DNA from: Hymenoscyphus infarciens
Lineage: Eukaryota > Ascomycota > Leotiomycetes > Helotiales > Helotiaceae
Length of the DNA: 64,000 bases
Reading direction: 5' to 3'
NCBI GenBank assembly: GCA_001414345.1
Contig: LLCB01000004.1
Span: 186,001 to 250,000, forward strand
The notes below the pieces were generated by a model. That model made no database searches, was not told the DNA's origin, and saw nothing but the letters and a program-made list of their open reading frames with translations. Positions 1 through 10,845 of this stretch are shown piece after piece; the stretch's first letter is position 1, and each line of letters starts with the position of its first letter. The position numbers were made by a program, and so were the translations under genes.

Positions 1-714
1 AACCTGAAGCCAGCGCTTATGGCCTCGGAGGGAACGGGTCAAACCCAACCCCTCTTCGACCTTATTTCCTCTTGATATCAAATTTCCCTCGTTTGGAACT
101 TTGGTCAAGAGTTACAGTTTAGTTACACAGCCTCGGAGTTCTACAAAGTCAGCCTCAGGGGGATTGGGAACGTTACCAAGGCCCCCGACAATCCTGTGAA
201 ACCACCAGAATTGTCTCTCTTTGGCTCCATGTGTACTAAAAAAGTACGAAAGGATTTCGTGAGAAGCTCTGACCTCGGACCTCGATTCCTTGCGAGAGCA
301 AAAAGCACAGTCAATCGTCAAGGCAAGGCAAGGCAAGGATCTCAAAGAAATGTCAAAACCACCGTCGTAAAAAAGAGGCCACGCAGCTGGGCCACATGTT
401 CCTCTGATGAAAAAAAAAAAAAAAATTTGTTTCTAATTGAAAAAAAAAAAATCCAAACTTTTCATAAGCACAGGCCCTTTGGCGGGCGGTCAACCATCTA
501 TCTTGAAACGAAACATGCACGCACTGCCGGCAGGAGACGTCCAAACAACAAACAACGACGACGACCAACTGGATCTAGGGACGAATGGTTGGGGATGCGA
601 TGTGATGCGTAATGTTGGGCACGCTACCCAGCCGCTAGTGGTGACGAGGTTAGAGTTTGGAAATACGGGGAAGGAGAGGAGAAGGTAAAGGTCAAGAAGA
701 AGAAAACCCTAGGT
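1..714. other. Gene-less left edge
   Basis: No protein-coding gene is supported here. The open frames are low-complexity and resemble nothing I recognise. The motif CCTCGGA recurs (around 25, 131 and 275), and the 11-mer cagcctcggag at 128-138 is repeated at 3745-3755 on the far side of the AT-rich island. Two A-tracts lie near 410-425 and 441-450. Base composition is ordinary until about 715, where it switches abruptly to AT-rich sequence. Confidence 0.5.
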
Positions 715-1286
715 AAGACTTTCTTTCTTTCCTCTTATTCTCGAAAATAAATCCATACTTCTCCTATATTTAGAAAGGAGTGTTATAGTAGGTATCGCCG
801 TTTAGTCTATCTAATAATAACTACTTATATATATAGATACCTCTCTATCGCTCTATACTAATAATACTATTAATTACTAATCTTATATATATATATATCT
901 ATATATATATAGCTTATAATAAGTAGATATATTATATTATTTTTACTTCTATATATTACTTATACTACTAGCTCTATATATACGAGTAGCGATGATTTTT
1001 TAGTATATAAGATCTACTTATAAACTCTTAGAGTCTATTTAGTTCACGCTTTTAATTCGCGAATCTTTATATAAAAGTTAAATCGAATTAATTTAATTCG
1101 TAAATCTTCTTTTAAATTATAAATCCGTTTAGTAAAAAGCCTCTATTTATAAATCGAATTATATAAATTAAGCCTTAGTACTATATTTGTAAATCTCTTA
1201 TATAAAAAAGCTCGATTCGTAAATATATCTCTAGAGTAGTATTTACGAATTAAATCTTTAATTTATTTATATCTTTACTATAGTAT

Positions 1287-1378
1287 ATCTCTCTTATTTA
1301 GTATACTACTAATAATACTATATCTCTCTTATTTAGTATAATACTAGTATAAAAGCTCTATCTCTCTTATTTAGTATA
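1287..1378. repeat. Three copies of a 19-bp motif
   Basis: The motif atctctcttatttagtata occurs at 1287-1305, 1322-1340 and 1360-1378, spaced 35 and 38 bp apart, inside the AT-rich MITE. Confidence 0.85.
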
Positions 1379-1537
1379 ATAATATTAAACTATTCTTAAT
1401 CGTAGATATATTATAGTTACTAGCTTAATAATAGCTATATTTAATAGCTCTCTTTTTGAAGACCTTAGTATATTACGAAGCTTTATAAAGAGTAGTATTA
1501 CTAATATATATTTTTAGTAAATTCTTTTTAATAAGTA

Positions 1538-1759
1538 GTTTACTATATAATTACTAAATAGTATAAGAATTCGATTTAGAATATCGATTCGATTTATAAG
1601 TAAATAAAAAGTAGCTTATACTAGCTTAATTTAACGAATAAATTAAGAGTTTACTATATAATTACTAAATAGTATAAGAATTCGATTTAGAATATCGATT
1701 CGATTTATAAGCGAATAAAAAGTAGCTTATACTAGCTTAATTTAACGAATAAATTAAGA
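1538..1759. repeat. 111-bp tandem duplication
   Basis: Two adjacent 111-bp units (1538-1648 and 1649-1759) are nearly identical. The one difference I see is TA in the first unit against CG in the second (in gatttataag-NN-aataaaa). This is what C-to-T change on both strands of one CpG would give. The pair lies just inside the right end of the AT-rich MITE. Confidence 0.85.
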
Positions 1760-3564
1760 GTTTAAAATATAAACTAAATAGACTCTTAATAAAACCTCGA
1801 TAAAACTATAACTATAACTGAAATAAATAAAAAAGCTAGATTCTTTAATATAGTTATTAATTAGCTATTCTAACTTATTTATTTATTTTTATAGAATTTT
1901 TTTCTTTTTTTTCTTTAGAGCTTAAAAGATCTTATAATAGATAATACTATCTAAATAGATAGTTATTAAAACTCGACTATTTTAGCGCTTATATAAAGTA
2001 TTAGATAATAAAGTCTTTAATATTTATATATCTAATTAACTTATTTTTTTTTATATTTCTAAGTCTCTAGTTTATCGAGTCTTTTAAAAAGAAAAGAGAT
2101 ATAGTATATATATAAAATATATTAATATTTATAAGAGATTAGATAGTTATTTATATATATATATATATCTTTCTTTTAGTAGATTTTAGAGAAAAAGAGA
2201 GAGAGAGATACTTAAAATAGATTATTTTTTATATATTTTATCTTAGATAATAGGTCTTTCTTACTACTTAGTTTATATATACTTATTTTACTTTTATTAT
2301 TCTAGAGTTATTTATAGAACTTTTTCTAATTAAATAATATAATTCTAGAAAAAAGTATCTTAGTATTTTAAAATATTAGTTCTAGTAAAGTGATTTATCT
2401 ATTTTAAGTTTATTTAGAAGTCTATTATCTTTCTCTTTTTCTATTTATTTAACTCTTTCTAATTTAGATAATATAAAATAATAAAAGCTAAAAGCTTATA
2501 TAAAAGCGAAAAGCTAATATAAAAGCTAAAACCTTATATATATAATAAGTAAACTCGGCTATTTAAGATAGCTAGCTTTTATAAAACTATTCTATACTCT
2601 TTCTCTCTTTCTCTTTTAAACTAAGACTTTCTTTATAATAAAAGTTATTTTATTATATTTATAAAACTCTATAATTCTCTACTTCTTCTTCTAAATTTAA
2701 TATTTCTAAGCTTTTAAACTAATCTCTAAAAATAACTCTATAGAATATCTAACTAGATCTTTCTAAATACTTATTTTAAAAATACTTTAGAAAAGACTAA
2801 TTTTATAGAATCTCTTCTAAACTTCTTTTTATAAGTATTATAGTAATAAAACGCTATATTAGTACTTTTGTTTTATTTATAAATAGAAACTTTATCTAAG
2901 AAATACTACTAAAAGAGTCTTCTTTTTAGTCTAGTTTATAGTCTCTTTTATAAACTTAAGAGCTTAATATATTCTTTCTAGATTCTTAGAAAATCTTTTC
3001 TTTTTTATTTATTATAACTAATTTACTAAAATACTATATATATAATCTCTTTATTATAGTTTTGAAACTAAGATAACTCGAGTATAAACTCTATAATATA
3101 ATAAAAGAGTATATATTAGTTAAATTAGTTATAAGAAAGGTATTTTTTAAGCTTCTATTTTTTCTTAGCTAGGATTTTAAAATATTAGTTATATTTTAAC
3201 TTCTAAAGAATTAAAGAAAGCTTTCAAGTCTCTATAGCTATAAATATATTAATATATTTCAAAGACTTTATATAAAAATACTTATTTAAGAGCTATTCTA
3301 ATATATATATAATTAGAATAAATAGTTTCTTAGCTTTTAAATTACTTTAGTTTAAATAAAAAAGTCGAAGTATATAAAAAATAAAAAGAAGAACTTATTT
3401 AAAAATACTTAGATATATAAAAAGTACTAAGAAAGCTTATAATATCTATTTTAGTAATAATAATTAATAAATAGCTTTAAATTTTTTTCTAAAAAAAGTA
3501 AATAAATAAGCTTTTATTCGCTATATACTTTAATATTATGCTAATCTTAGTAGTAAGACCACTT

Positions 3565-3603
3565 TTACATTTTATTTAGAGAGAGAGAGAGAGTAAAATG
3601 TAA
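3565..3603. repeat. Hairpin with GA-repeat loop
   Basis: Inverted 10-mers ttacatttta (3565-3574) and taaaatgtaa (3594-3603) enclose a loop that contains a GA dinucleotide run. It marks the right border of the AT-rich island. Confidence 0.6.
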
Positions 3604-3797
3604 TTAGAGGTGGGAATAGTAACAAAGAGTGGAGCTTCTATTTACACGTGAGTATATGACTGCCTTACGGCCTTAGGCACGGATGTTCGTTCTCGGTTCA
3701 ATGTTAATCCCGCACCGAAAGCTATCAGCCTTGGACCTCATACGCAGCCTCGGAGCAACTCCACAAGGACCATGAGGTAGCTCACTCACCACGTCGA

Positions 3798-6700
3798 ATG
3801 GCTCTCGACCCGTCCAACGGCTATGTAGCCGCCAGAAATCTGCAGGATCTCACTGAGAATGCCCTGCCCATATTCAATGTTGAACCAGTTCAACTCCAAT
3901 TCCCAATAGCCTCCGATTTCGTGGCTGCCCAAGTCGCAAACAATGTTCTAGTACTAGCCCTTGCGAATGGTAGAATCCTCCGCATAGATCTTGATAACCC
4001 GGCGGATATTGATGGTGAGGATCTTGAATTCTTGTGCCAATTTGCTTTACTGAGAATTTGTTAGATATCGATTTGCCCAAGAGAGTTTCTGAAGTAGGCG
4101 TTATACGGCGCATGTTTCTTGACCCCACCGCTTCGCATTTGATTATTTGTACGGCTCTTGGGGAGAACTATTACCTCCATACACAGTCGAAAAAGCCCAC
4201 ACCCCTCTCGCGGCTCCGAGGTGTTGCCATCGAATCGATAGGATGGAACCCTTCCCTGCCTACGGCTTCTACAAGAGAGATTTTGATTGGGGCATCTGAT
4301 GGGAATATATACGAAGGATATATTGAGACGTCAACCGAATTCTACCGAAAGGAGGATAAATATCTCAAAACTTTGCAGAAGCTTTCCGATGGTCCAATAA
4401 CCGGGTTATGGGTGGATCTTGTCACAGGAAAACCAGACGTGCGGCGGGTTTTGATCACCACGCAGAGCAGGATTCTACATTTGATTGGGAAGATTGGCAA
4501 AGTCACGCATGAAGGAGGAGCCTCCATATTCACAAAACTGTTTGAAACAGAGCAACCCACGGTTCATGAGATATCCAAAGTTTCAAACGCGGCGCCTTCT
4601 ACACTTGTTGTTTCCCCGGATCCTCCAGACTTGAACACATTCGAAAGTCTGACTCCAGACCGAGTGTTTGCGTGGTTATCATCACAGGGGGTTTACTATG
4701 GCCGGTTACTTACCTCACCTGCGGCGCCTGAGCTGGGTACTAAATTATTTGGGGAAGCAAAATTGTTGCCTAGATCTCAGTTGCCTGTCGCAGAGGCACC
4801 CAGTGGGAGGAAGAAGGCAGCGCAAGACCCCGTGGATTCTATTGCTCTGACCCAATGGCATATTCTTCACTTGGTTGGGAACCGCGTCGTCGCCGTCAAC
4901 AGACTGGACGATAGAGTGATATTTGATCGAGTGGTGTTAGACCCTGGCCAGAAAGCTCTAGGATTATTCGCAGATCAGCAAAAGAATACCTTTTGGCTGT
5001 TCACGGCGCAAGAGATTTTTGAAATTGTGGTAACAGACGAAGACCGCGATGTTTGGAAAGTCATGTTGGCAACAGAACACTTTGACGCAGCTTTGAGATA
5101 TGCTCGAAATCCAGCACAGAAAGATGCCGTTGCGACGGCTTCTGGTGACTACCTCATTACCAAGGGAGCATACCTTGAAGCGGCAGGTGTATATGGAAAG
5201 AGCAGCAAGCCTTTTGAGCAAGTGGCTCTAACATTTGTGGATAGCGATCAGGCGGATGCTTTGAGAAAGTACCTTTTGACGAAAATCACCACATATAAAA
5301 AGTCCTCGATTATGCAGCGCATGATGATTGCGAGCTGGCTCGTGGAAGTTTTCATGTCAAAACTTAATTCCTTGGATGACACGATCATCACCAAGGCGGA
5401 ACTATCAGAGACGCTCAACACATCTCAAACCAAGGATCAGCTTGAGACGATTCGTACGGAATTTCAAGACTTTGTAAAAAAACACAAATCAGATCTCGAT
5501 CAGAAAACAGCATATGATATTATTAGCAGTCATGGCCGAGAAGAAGAGCTCCTGTACTTTGCCAGTGCGGTAAATGACTACAATTACGTTTTGGCTTATT
5601 GGATGCAAAGGGAGCGATGGAACGAAGTTCTTGACGTTCTCAAGAAGCAGACAGATCCTGAAATCTTCTACCGCTACAGCAGTGGGCTCATCACCCATGT
5701 CGCCACAGATCTCGTCGATATCCTCATGCGACACTCAGATCTCAAAGCTCGCAACCTCATTCCAGCATTGCTAACCTATGATCGAAATTTCCAAGGACCA
5801 CTCTCGAAGAATCAAGCAATTCGATACCTCCTCCATGTCGTCAACCAACTTAATTCCACAGACGCCGCCGTACATAACACCCTAATCTCCATCTACGCCT
5901 CCCATTCCTCCAAAGACGAATCTGGACTCCTTGCTTACCTCGAATCCCAAGGCGACGAACCAAGTTTCGACGCCGATTTCGCCCTCCGTCTATGCATCCA
6001 ACACTCTCGCGTGCAATCATGTGTCTTTATCTACAGCACCATGGGTCAATATCTTCAAGCGGTCGAACTGGCACTCGCGCACTCGCAGATAGACCTCGCA
6101 TCCATTATTGCCGATCGTCCTGTTTCTGACCCGCCTTTGAGGAAAAAACTCTGGCTTGCTGTTGCGAAGAAGGTTATTTCCCAGAGTAATGGGATTAAAA
6201 CTGCAATTGAGTTTTTGAAACGGTGTGATCTTTTGAAAATCGAAGATCTCATCCCTTTTTTCCCAGACTTCGTAGTCATCGATGATTTCAAAGAAGAAAT
6301 CTGTACCGCTCTCGAGGATTACTCTCGTAACATCGAAGCCCTGAAAAAAGAAATGGACGAGTCTTCGCAGACAGCATCGAACATCAAAGTCGACATCAAA
6401 GCTCTGGATCAGAGATATGCGATTGTGGAGCCGGGGGAGAAATGTTATGTTTGCTCTTTGCCGTTGTTGAGTAGACAGTTTTTTGTCTTCCCTTGTCAAC
6501 ATGCTTTTCATAGTGATTGTTTGGGACGGAAGGTTATGGAGCAGGTGGGTGTTGCGATGGGGAAGAGGATTAGGGAGGTGCAGATGTTGGTTAGTAAGGG
6601 GATGGTGACGGGGAAGAAGCGGGAAGCCATGGTTGCGGAGTTGGATGGGCTTGTTGCAGGGAGTTGGTATGTTTTATATTCTTTTCTTTTTTTTTTTCTT

Positions 6701-6874
6701 TCTTCCTCTCTTGGTTCCTCTCTAAACCCCGCTCTCTCGACAACAGCTCCCCTCGCTTCTCTAATACAATGGCTAACTCTTTTGAACAGCATACTCTGCA
6801 GCGACTTCGCCATAAAACGCATCGACGAACCGTTCGTCACTCCCTCGGATGATTTGAGTGAATGGGCACTTTGA
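3798..6874 (+). CDS. vps18: Vps18/Pep3, HOPS-CORVET core subunit
   Basis: Class C vacuolar protein sorting subunit shared by the HOPS and CORVET tethering complexes on endosomes and vacuoles. Exons are 3798-4014, 4065-6666 and 6790-6874, giving about 967 residues, the usual size. The N-terminal half is the Pep3/Vps18 beta-propeller region, followed by an alpha-solenoid with clathrin-type repeats. The C-terminus is a RING-H2 finger: Cys-Tyr-Val-Cys near residue 866, a CQHAFHSDC block, and the last pair CILC near 940, followed by the FAIKRIDEPF strand. Intron 2 splits the RING, so reading through it would lose the final zinc ligands. Intron 1 (50 nt) joins NPADID to LPKRVSEVG. Start is the first ATG of the propeller frame. 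The family assignment is firm; activity as an E3 ligase would be inference. Confidence 0.93.
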
Positions 6875-9572
6875 AAGATTGGTTTTTAGGTCTTTGATTA
6901 TATGTATCATAAGCATGGCATTATGCATAGCGTTTAGCTTAGGGTGGCTTGGTAAGGGAAATAATAGAATACTTGAAACGACCCCTTTATCTCTTCACGG
7001 CTCAATTTTTGGTTGCTGATGGTGTTGCTGCTTATGTCTTAGGGGGGGGGGGGGAATCCCTAGCTTTACTTCAGATATTCTAGGACGATTACCTTCCTTT
7101 TTCTGAGATTGTTTAGGGGAATTAAGAGGTCGATTTCTTGATTGTCCTAAGCTTTTTCGGTGGAAATTTTCATGTCCTGCAATCTCCAAAGTATACAAGG
7201 TGGTGTTCGCGTTCCCGGGAGAAAGCCAGTTTCTCTGGTAGGGGGTAGGAGGTAAATGGCAGATGGCTAGAGGTAGTGTTGTGGTCTCAGTTTTGGGTTG
7301 GGCCAATTCAGTTCTTACCATCCTACCCTGCGTAATGGCTATAGGTCCTACGCGGGGATCGGATTGGGATTTGCCTACGAGGTGCAACAATATCTCAACA
7401 TAACCGTTAATGTTGGAGGTAGATGCGCGAATGGGCTGACACTATTGCTTGCCATGACCGAGGAATTGGGAGATCTCAGGGGAAGGTTTCAAAGTTCAGT
7501 ATAACTCTTTTGGGTTTCTTCTCAGTCTATAAACTGCGATTTTGAAGGTTCATGGCTGTTTTATCTTCGAGAATCTCTGCTGCTCAACACAACGAATTCC
7601 CAACCGGCGACCTCACTACGAAATCCCACCCACTTGACATCAAACCTCCATTAACCTGTGATACCAATCCAACTAAGACATCTACAGACCATCAATTCTC
7701 TCAAGTAAGAAAACCCATCACTTCAAGATAACCCAGAAACCCACAAGAACACAGGAAGGTAAGTGTCCAGGAAACCTGGTATGAAGCCAGTTCTCTAACG
7801 AGCTGCTTGTCGAAATCCAGTTTCTCTTTCCACCCAGAATAACGAGGACCGTGTGCAGGTTCAGAGGGAGGAAGGGAGGTTGGTGGACGAAGCTACCGTA
7901 CCTTACCACCTCGAGCAATTTAGACTAGAGGAATGTACCATCACGCCAGGAGACACACGGATGTCTTGAAATCTCACTTGTGTTTTCTTTCTTTTTTGCG
8001 AAGAAGATTTGCGGATTGAGAGGTTGGAGGGTATGTTGTATCATGGCATATTGCTGTTTTTTTTGTAGACTCGTCGAGCTACTCTTTTGGATGCTGCAGG
8101 GTATTGGGTAAGACCCGGTTTTTGATTGATGGTGGATGTTCTATGAGAGAGTTTTGGAAAATTGATGGATAGGAGGAGGAGAAGGGTCGAAATGTGGACG
8201 GGAGAATATGGATGTTTAGCGAGTAGTGAGGGTATTGAAAGCGGCTTCTTCTGGATTCGATGGATCGTTTACGAAAGTGAGAGAGCGGGATGTCAGACTC
8301 TGGATCTTTATTGGAGGTTCCCTTTAGTTGTTTCCCTTCTTCGTTCTAGTTTTTCTAGATGGGATGGGTCTGTTGTTCATTACTCATCATTTAAAGAATT
8401 GAACAATACATTCGCTACGAGTCTAGAACTCATACAAATCCCCCAGCGCTATTTAGCTAACCTGATTATTCTAAACATTCACGAATAATCATATCTAGCT
8501 ATCGTTTTGGGGACAAGTATCCAAAACATTTTACTTTCGAGGACCGCTGGTCTTTCTTTACTTGAGTTGGTTCTCCTGAATAATAGAATTAAAAATATCT
8601 TAGCGAATTGGGGATACAAAAGTTTTTGGTTATCGAGTGGGGTTGTGATATGAGGTGAGATCTTCTTGCACTAGGACTGGTAGTTTCACTCATTGACTAA
8701 GAGACGGGATTGGAACGGCATCAAAGAGTCTGGGACTTGCTAACCTAGAATGGGGGACATAACTAGTTTTGAAGAGAAGCAATTCGAGAATTTGGAAGAT
8801 GGCGGGAGAGCTTGGAAGTTACTGACTTTGCATTCAGAGAGTTATGCTTGGTTGGACTCGGAAGTTGAAGTGTAAGCCTTGTACTTGGGAGATGGCGACC
8901 TTGTTGATGAACTGAGAGAAGTTTGTCATGCTAGACTATGCATGGCACCTTCGCACAGTAAGCTCTCCTTCTCCATTTAGAGTAGAGAGAGTTTTGAGCC
9001 AACGAGGCTTATGTTGCTCTTCGTGTAAGCCTTCAAGCACACCTTGCGAAAAGTTCTTTGAGAGGGGAAGTGAGTATGAAGTAGAATGGTAATGGCAATG
9101 GCAAATCCTACTTTTTTTTAAGCTTGCCGCAGGATGCAATGTACATCGAGATGATGTGTGGTAATTGGGAGACTATTTAAGACAACTGATTACCAACAGA
9201 ACCCCTGCGTAGACATATCGGCACCTGGAAAGAATTTCAGTGCAGTTTTCGTTTGAAGGACGCTTCTAGAGTCTTCCAGGGCGAGTTCAGAAAGGAATAG
9301 ACTCTTCCAAGTCATAGCGGGACTTGATGTCTGATTGTAAAGTAGCAAGCAGAACTCATATGAGCAAGTATAGTTTCAAGGTGTTCAATAAAAAGCGATG
9401 GCGGGGCATCCACTCGAATGAAGTATCCCCTCGAGATAGAGGCCTTGCGAGGACACAAATAAAGACAAAATGCTACTGCAGACAGATGGAAAATGCAGTA
9501 AAATGATTGGAAACATTTCGCCATTTCCTCAAATACACTACATATCTTCGTACAGTATAATACACACAAAAT
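6875..9572. other. Gene-less interval after vps18
   Basis: About 2.7 kb holding the vps18 3' end and the convergent 3' end of the uS9m gene. Open frames on both strands (for example 7298-7504 and 8162-8488 on plus) have no family features. There is a 12-13 base G run near 7040. I see no tRNA, snoRNA or transposon structure. An unannotated noncoding transcript cannot be excluded. Confidence 0.45.
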
Positions 9573-10683
9573 CTATCTCTTGACCCACGCGGGCATTTTC
9601 CTTGCCTTGACGTGTCCAGGCTTCTTTCTCTCAACTCTCTTGGGATCACGGGTCAAGCATCCAGCTAGTTAAAATGTTAGCAATCTTTCATCATAATTCC
9701 ATCACAGGTATACAAATAAACTCACCTCTCCGTAAAGCTGGCTTCAACGCAGGCTCATGTGCCATCAATGCCTTTCCAACTGCTAATGTCAAGGCCTCCG
9801 CCTGACCTGTTGTTCCACCTCCCATTGACATTGCCCATACATTGTATTTGTCGATTCGATTCGTTGCCTTCAAGGCCCATATGACACTTTCTCTATCATG
9901 AATACGTCCAAATGCATCCGCCAATGTTTTACCATTAACCAAAACCTCTCCCGTACCTTCAACAAGCCACGCTCTTGCCGTAGCAGACTTTCTCCGGCCA
10001 GCTCCTAGTGTTCTTCCCATTTTGTCTACAGGCGCAATCTTGGGCTCGTTCTTGAACGGATTGATATCTCGTTTGTATTCGTTGAGGGCAGTTTGCACCT
10101 CTACGGGTATAACGGATGGGTGTATCTGATTGAGACGGGCGAGGAGTTCGACAATTTTATGGTATTTAGCTGCCTTCACAGTCTCGCCGACTCGGTCTCG
10201 ATATTCGGGGAGGGTTCGCCATGCCACTCTAGGATGCTCTCCTGGCTTTACAACAGGTAGTGCCGCGTGCTTCGTCAGGAGATTCTGTAAAATCAAAAGG
10301 TCGTCGGTGAAAATGGGTTGCGCGGTGAAATATGACGGAGATGCTGGCAAGAGTCGAGCCACAAATACAGGTTCCTCATCGTTTCCATCTTGATATACCT
10401 GTCCTCCTTGTTGCTCTCTCCCTCCGTCCCTCCTTTCCCTTCCAAAATTGATCTCGGGGGCTGCAATGGCTCGCATTCGCGAAGCTGTGGTAAATTGTCT
10501 AGGTCGGATGTTGAGAGCTTGTTGTCTGCAGGACGCGAGGGGTCTGGGAGAATATGCGCATTGCAAACTCTCCCTCAGACTTATGGGAAGCCACGATACC
10601 TTCATTGTGAAGATATGGCCGCCCCCAATGTATTTTGTGTGGTGGATGGGCTTGAGTTGATTGCTGGTCAACCTTCCAATCAA
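9573..10683 (-). CDS. mrps9: Mitochondrial ribosomal protein uS9m (S9)
   Basis: Small-subunit mitoribosomal protein of the bacterial S9 family. Two exons on the minus strand: 9726-10683 and 9573-9664, joined across a 61-nt intron (9665-9725). The last exon supplies the S9 tail ([19 protein letters not shown], ending in the basic KMPAWVKR) that in bacterial S9 reaches towards the P-site tRNA. Upstream lies the S9 signature [12 protein letters not shown] and the [12 protein letters not shown] loop. The first ATG gives about 349 residues. An in-frame ATG at 10605 gives 323 residues and an N-terminus rich in Arg, Ser and Leu without acids, like a mitochondrial presequence, and may be the real start. 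The gene diverges from eEF1B-gamma with about 160-240 bp between starts. Confidence 0.92.
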
Positions 10684-10845
10684 TCCCGTCTCCTTACGGC
10701 TCGGGCATCAACTTTTTTGAATGGTCACGTGAAAAGCTATCCGCGGCTAAGCTAGGCCACAACAGGCAAGGCGCGACTGCCCCACCACTAGATATTTGAA
10801 TTTTTGCGAGCTCTTCCTCCTTCAACTCTGTCCAACACCGCAAAC
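10606..10845. promoter_or_regulatory. Bidirectional promoter, uS9m / eEF1B-gamma
   Basis: The two divergent translation genes have start codons only about 160-240 bp apart, so this interval must hold both promoters. A pyrimidine-rich stretch (ctcttcctccttcaactctg, about 10811-10830) precedes the eEF1B-gamma ATG, as is common at strongly expressed fungal genes. No element is assigned with certainty. Confidence 0.5.

Larger units (their letters stand above)
1031..1785. mobile_element. RIP-altered PIF/Harbinger-like MITE
   Basis: The left end reads gagtctatttagtt and the right end is its exact reverse complement, aactaaatagactc. Both ends are flanked by TTA (1028-1030 and 1786-1788), a 3-bp target duplication of the PIF/Harbinger type. 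The terminal sequence is the C-to-T/G-to-A version of the gagcctgtttggct end of the MITE at 29.8 kb, and the shared CACGC that follows supports relationship. Length is about 755 bp with no coding capacity. The interior does not obviously match the other MITEs. Confidence 0.65.
715..3560. repeat. AT-rich, RIP-type island
   Basis: About 2.8 kb of DNA made almost entirely of A and T with very high TpA content, no plausible gene and no long open frame. In Pezizomycotina this composition is the usual footprint of RIP (C to T change in duplicated DNA) acting on transposons. The remaining C and G sit mostly in short TCGA, CGAAT and CTCT contexts. Recognisable structure inside includes a MITE with terminal inverted repeats, a 111-bp tandem duplication and a 19-bp motif repeated three times. 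The original transposon or transposons are not identifiable by eye. Confidence 0.8.
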
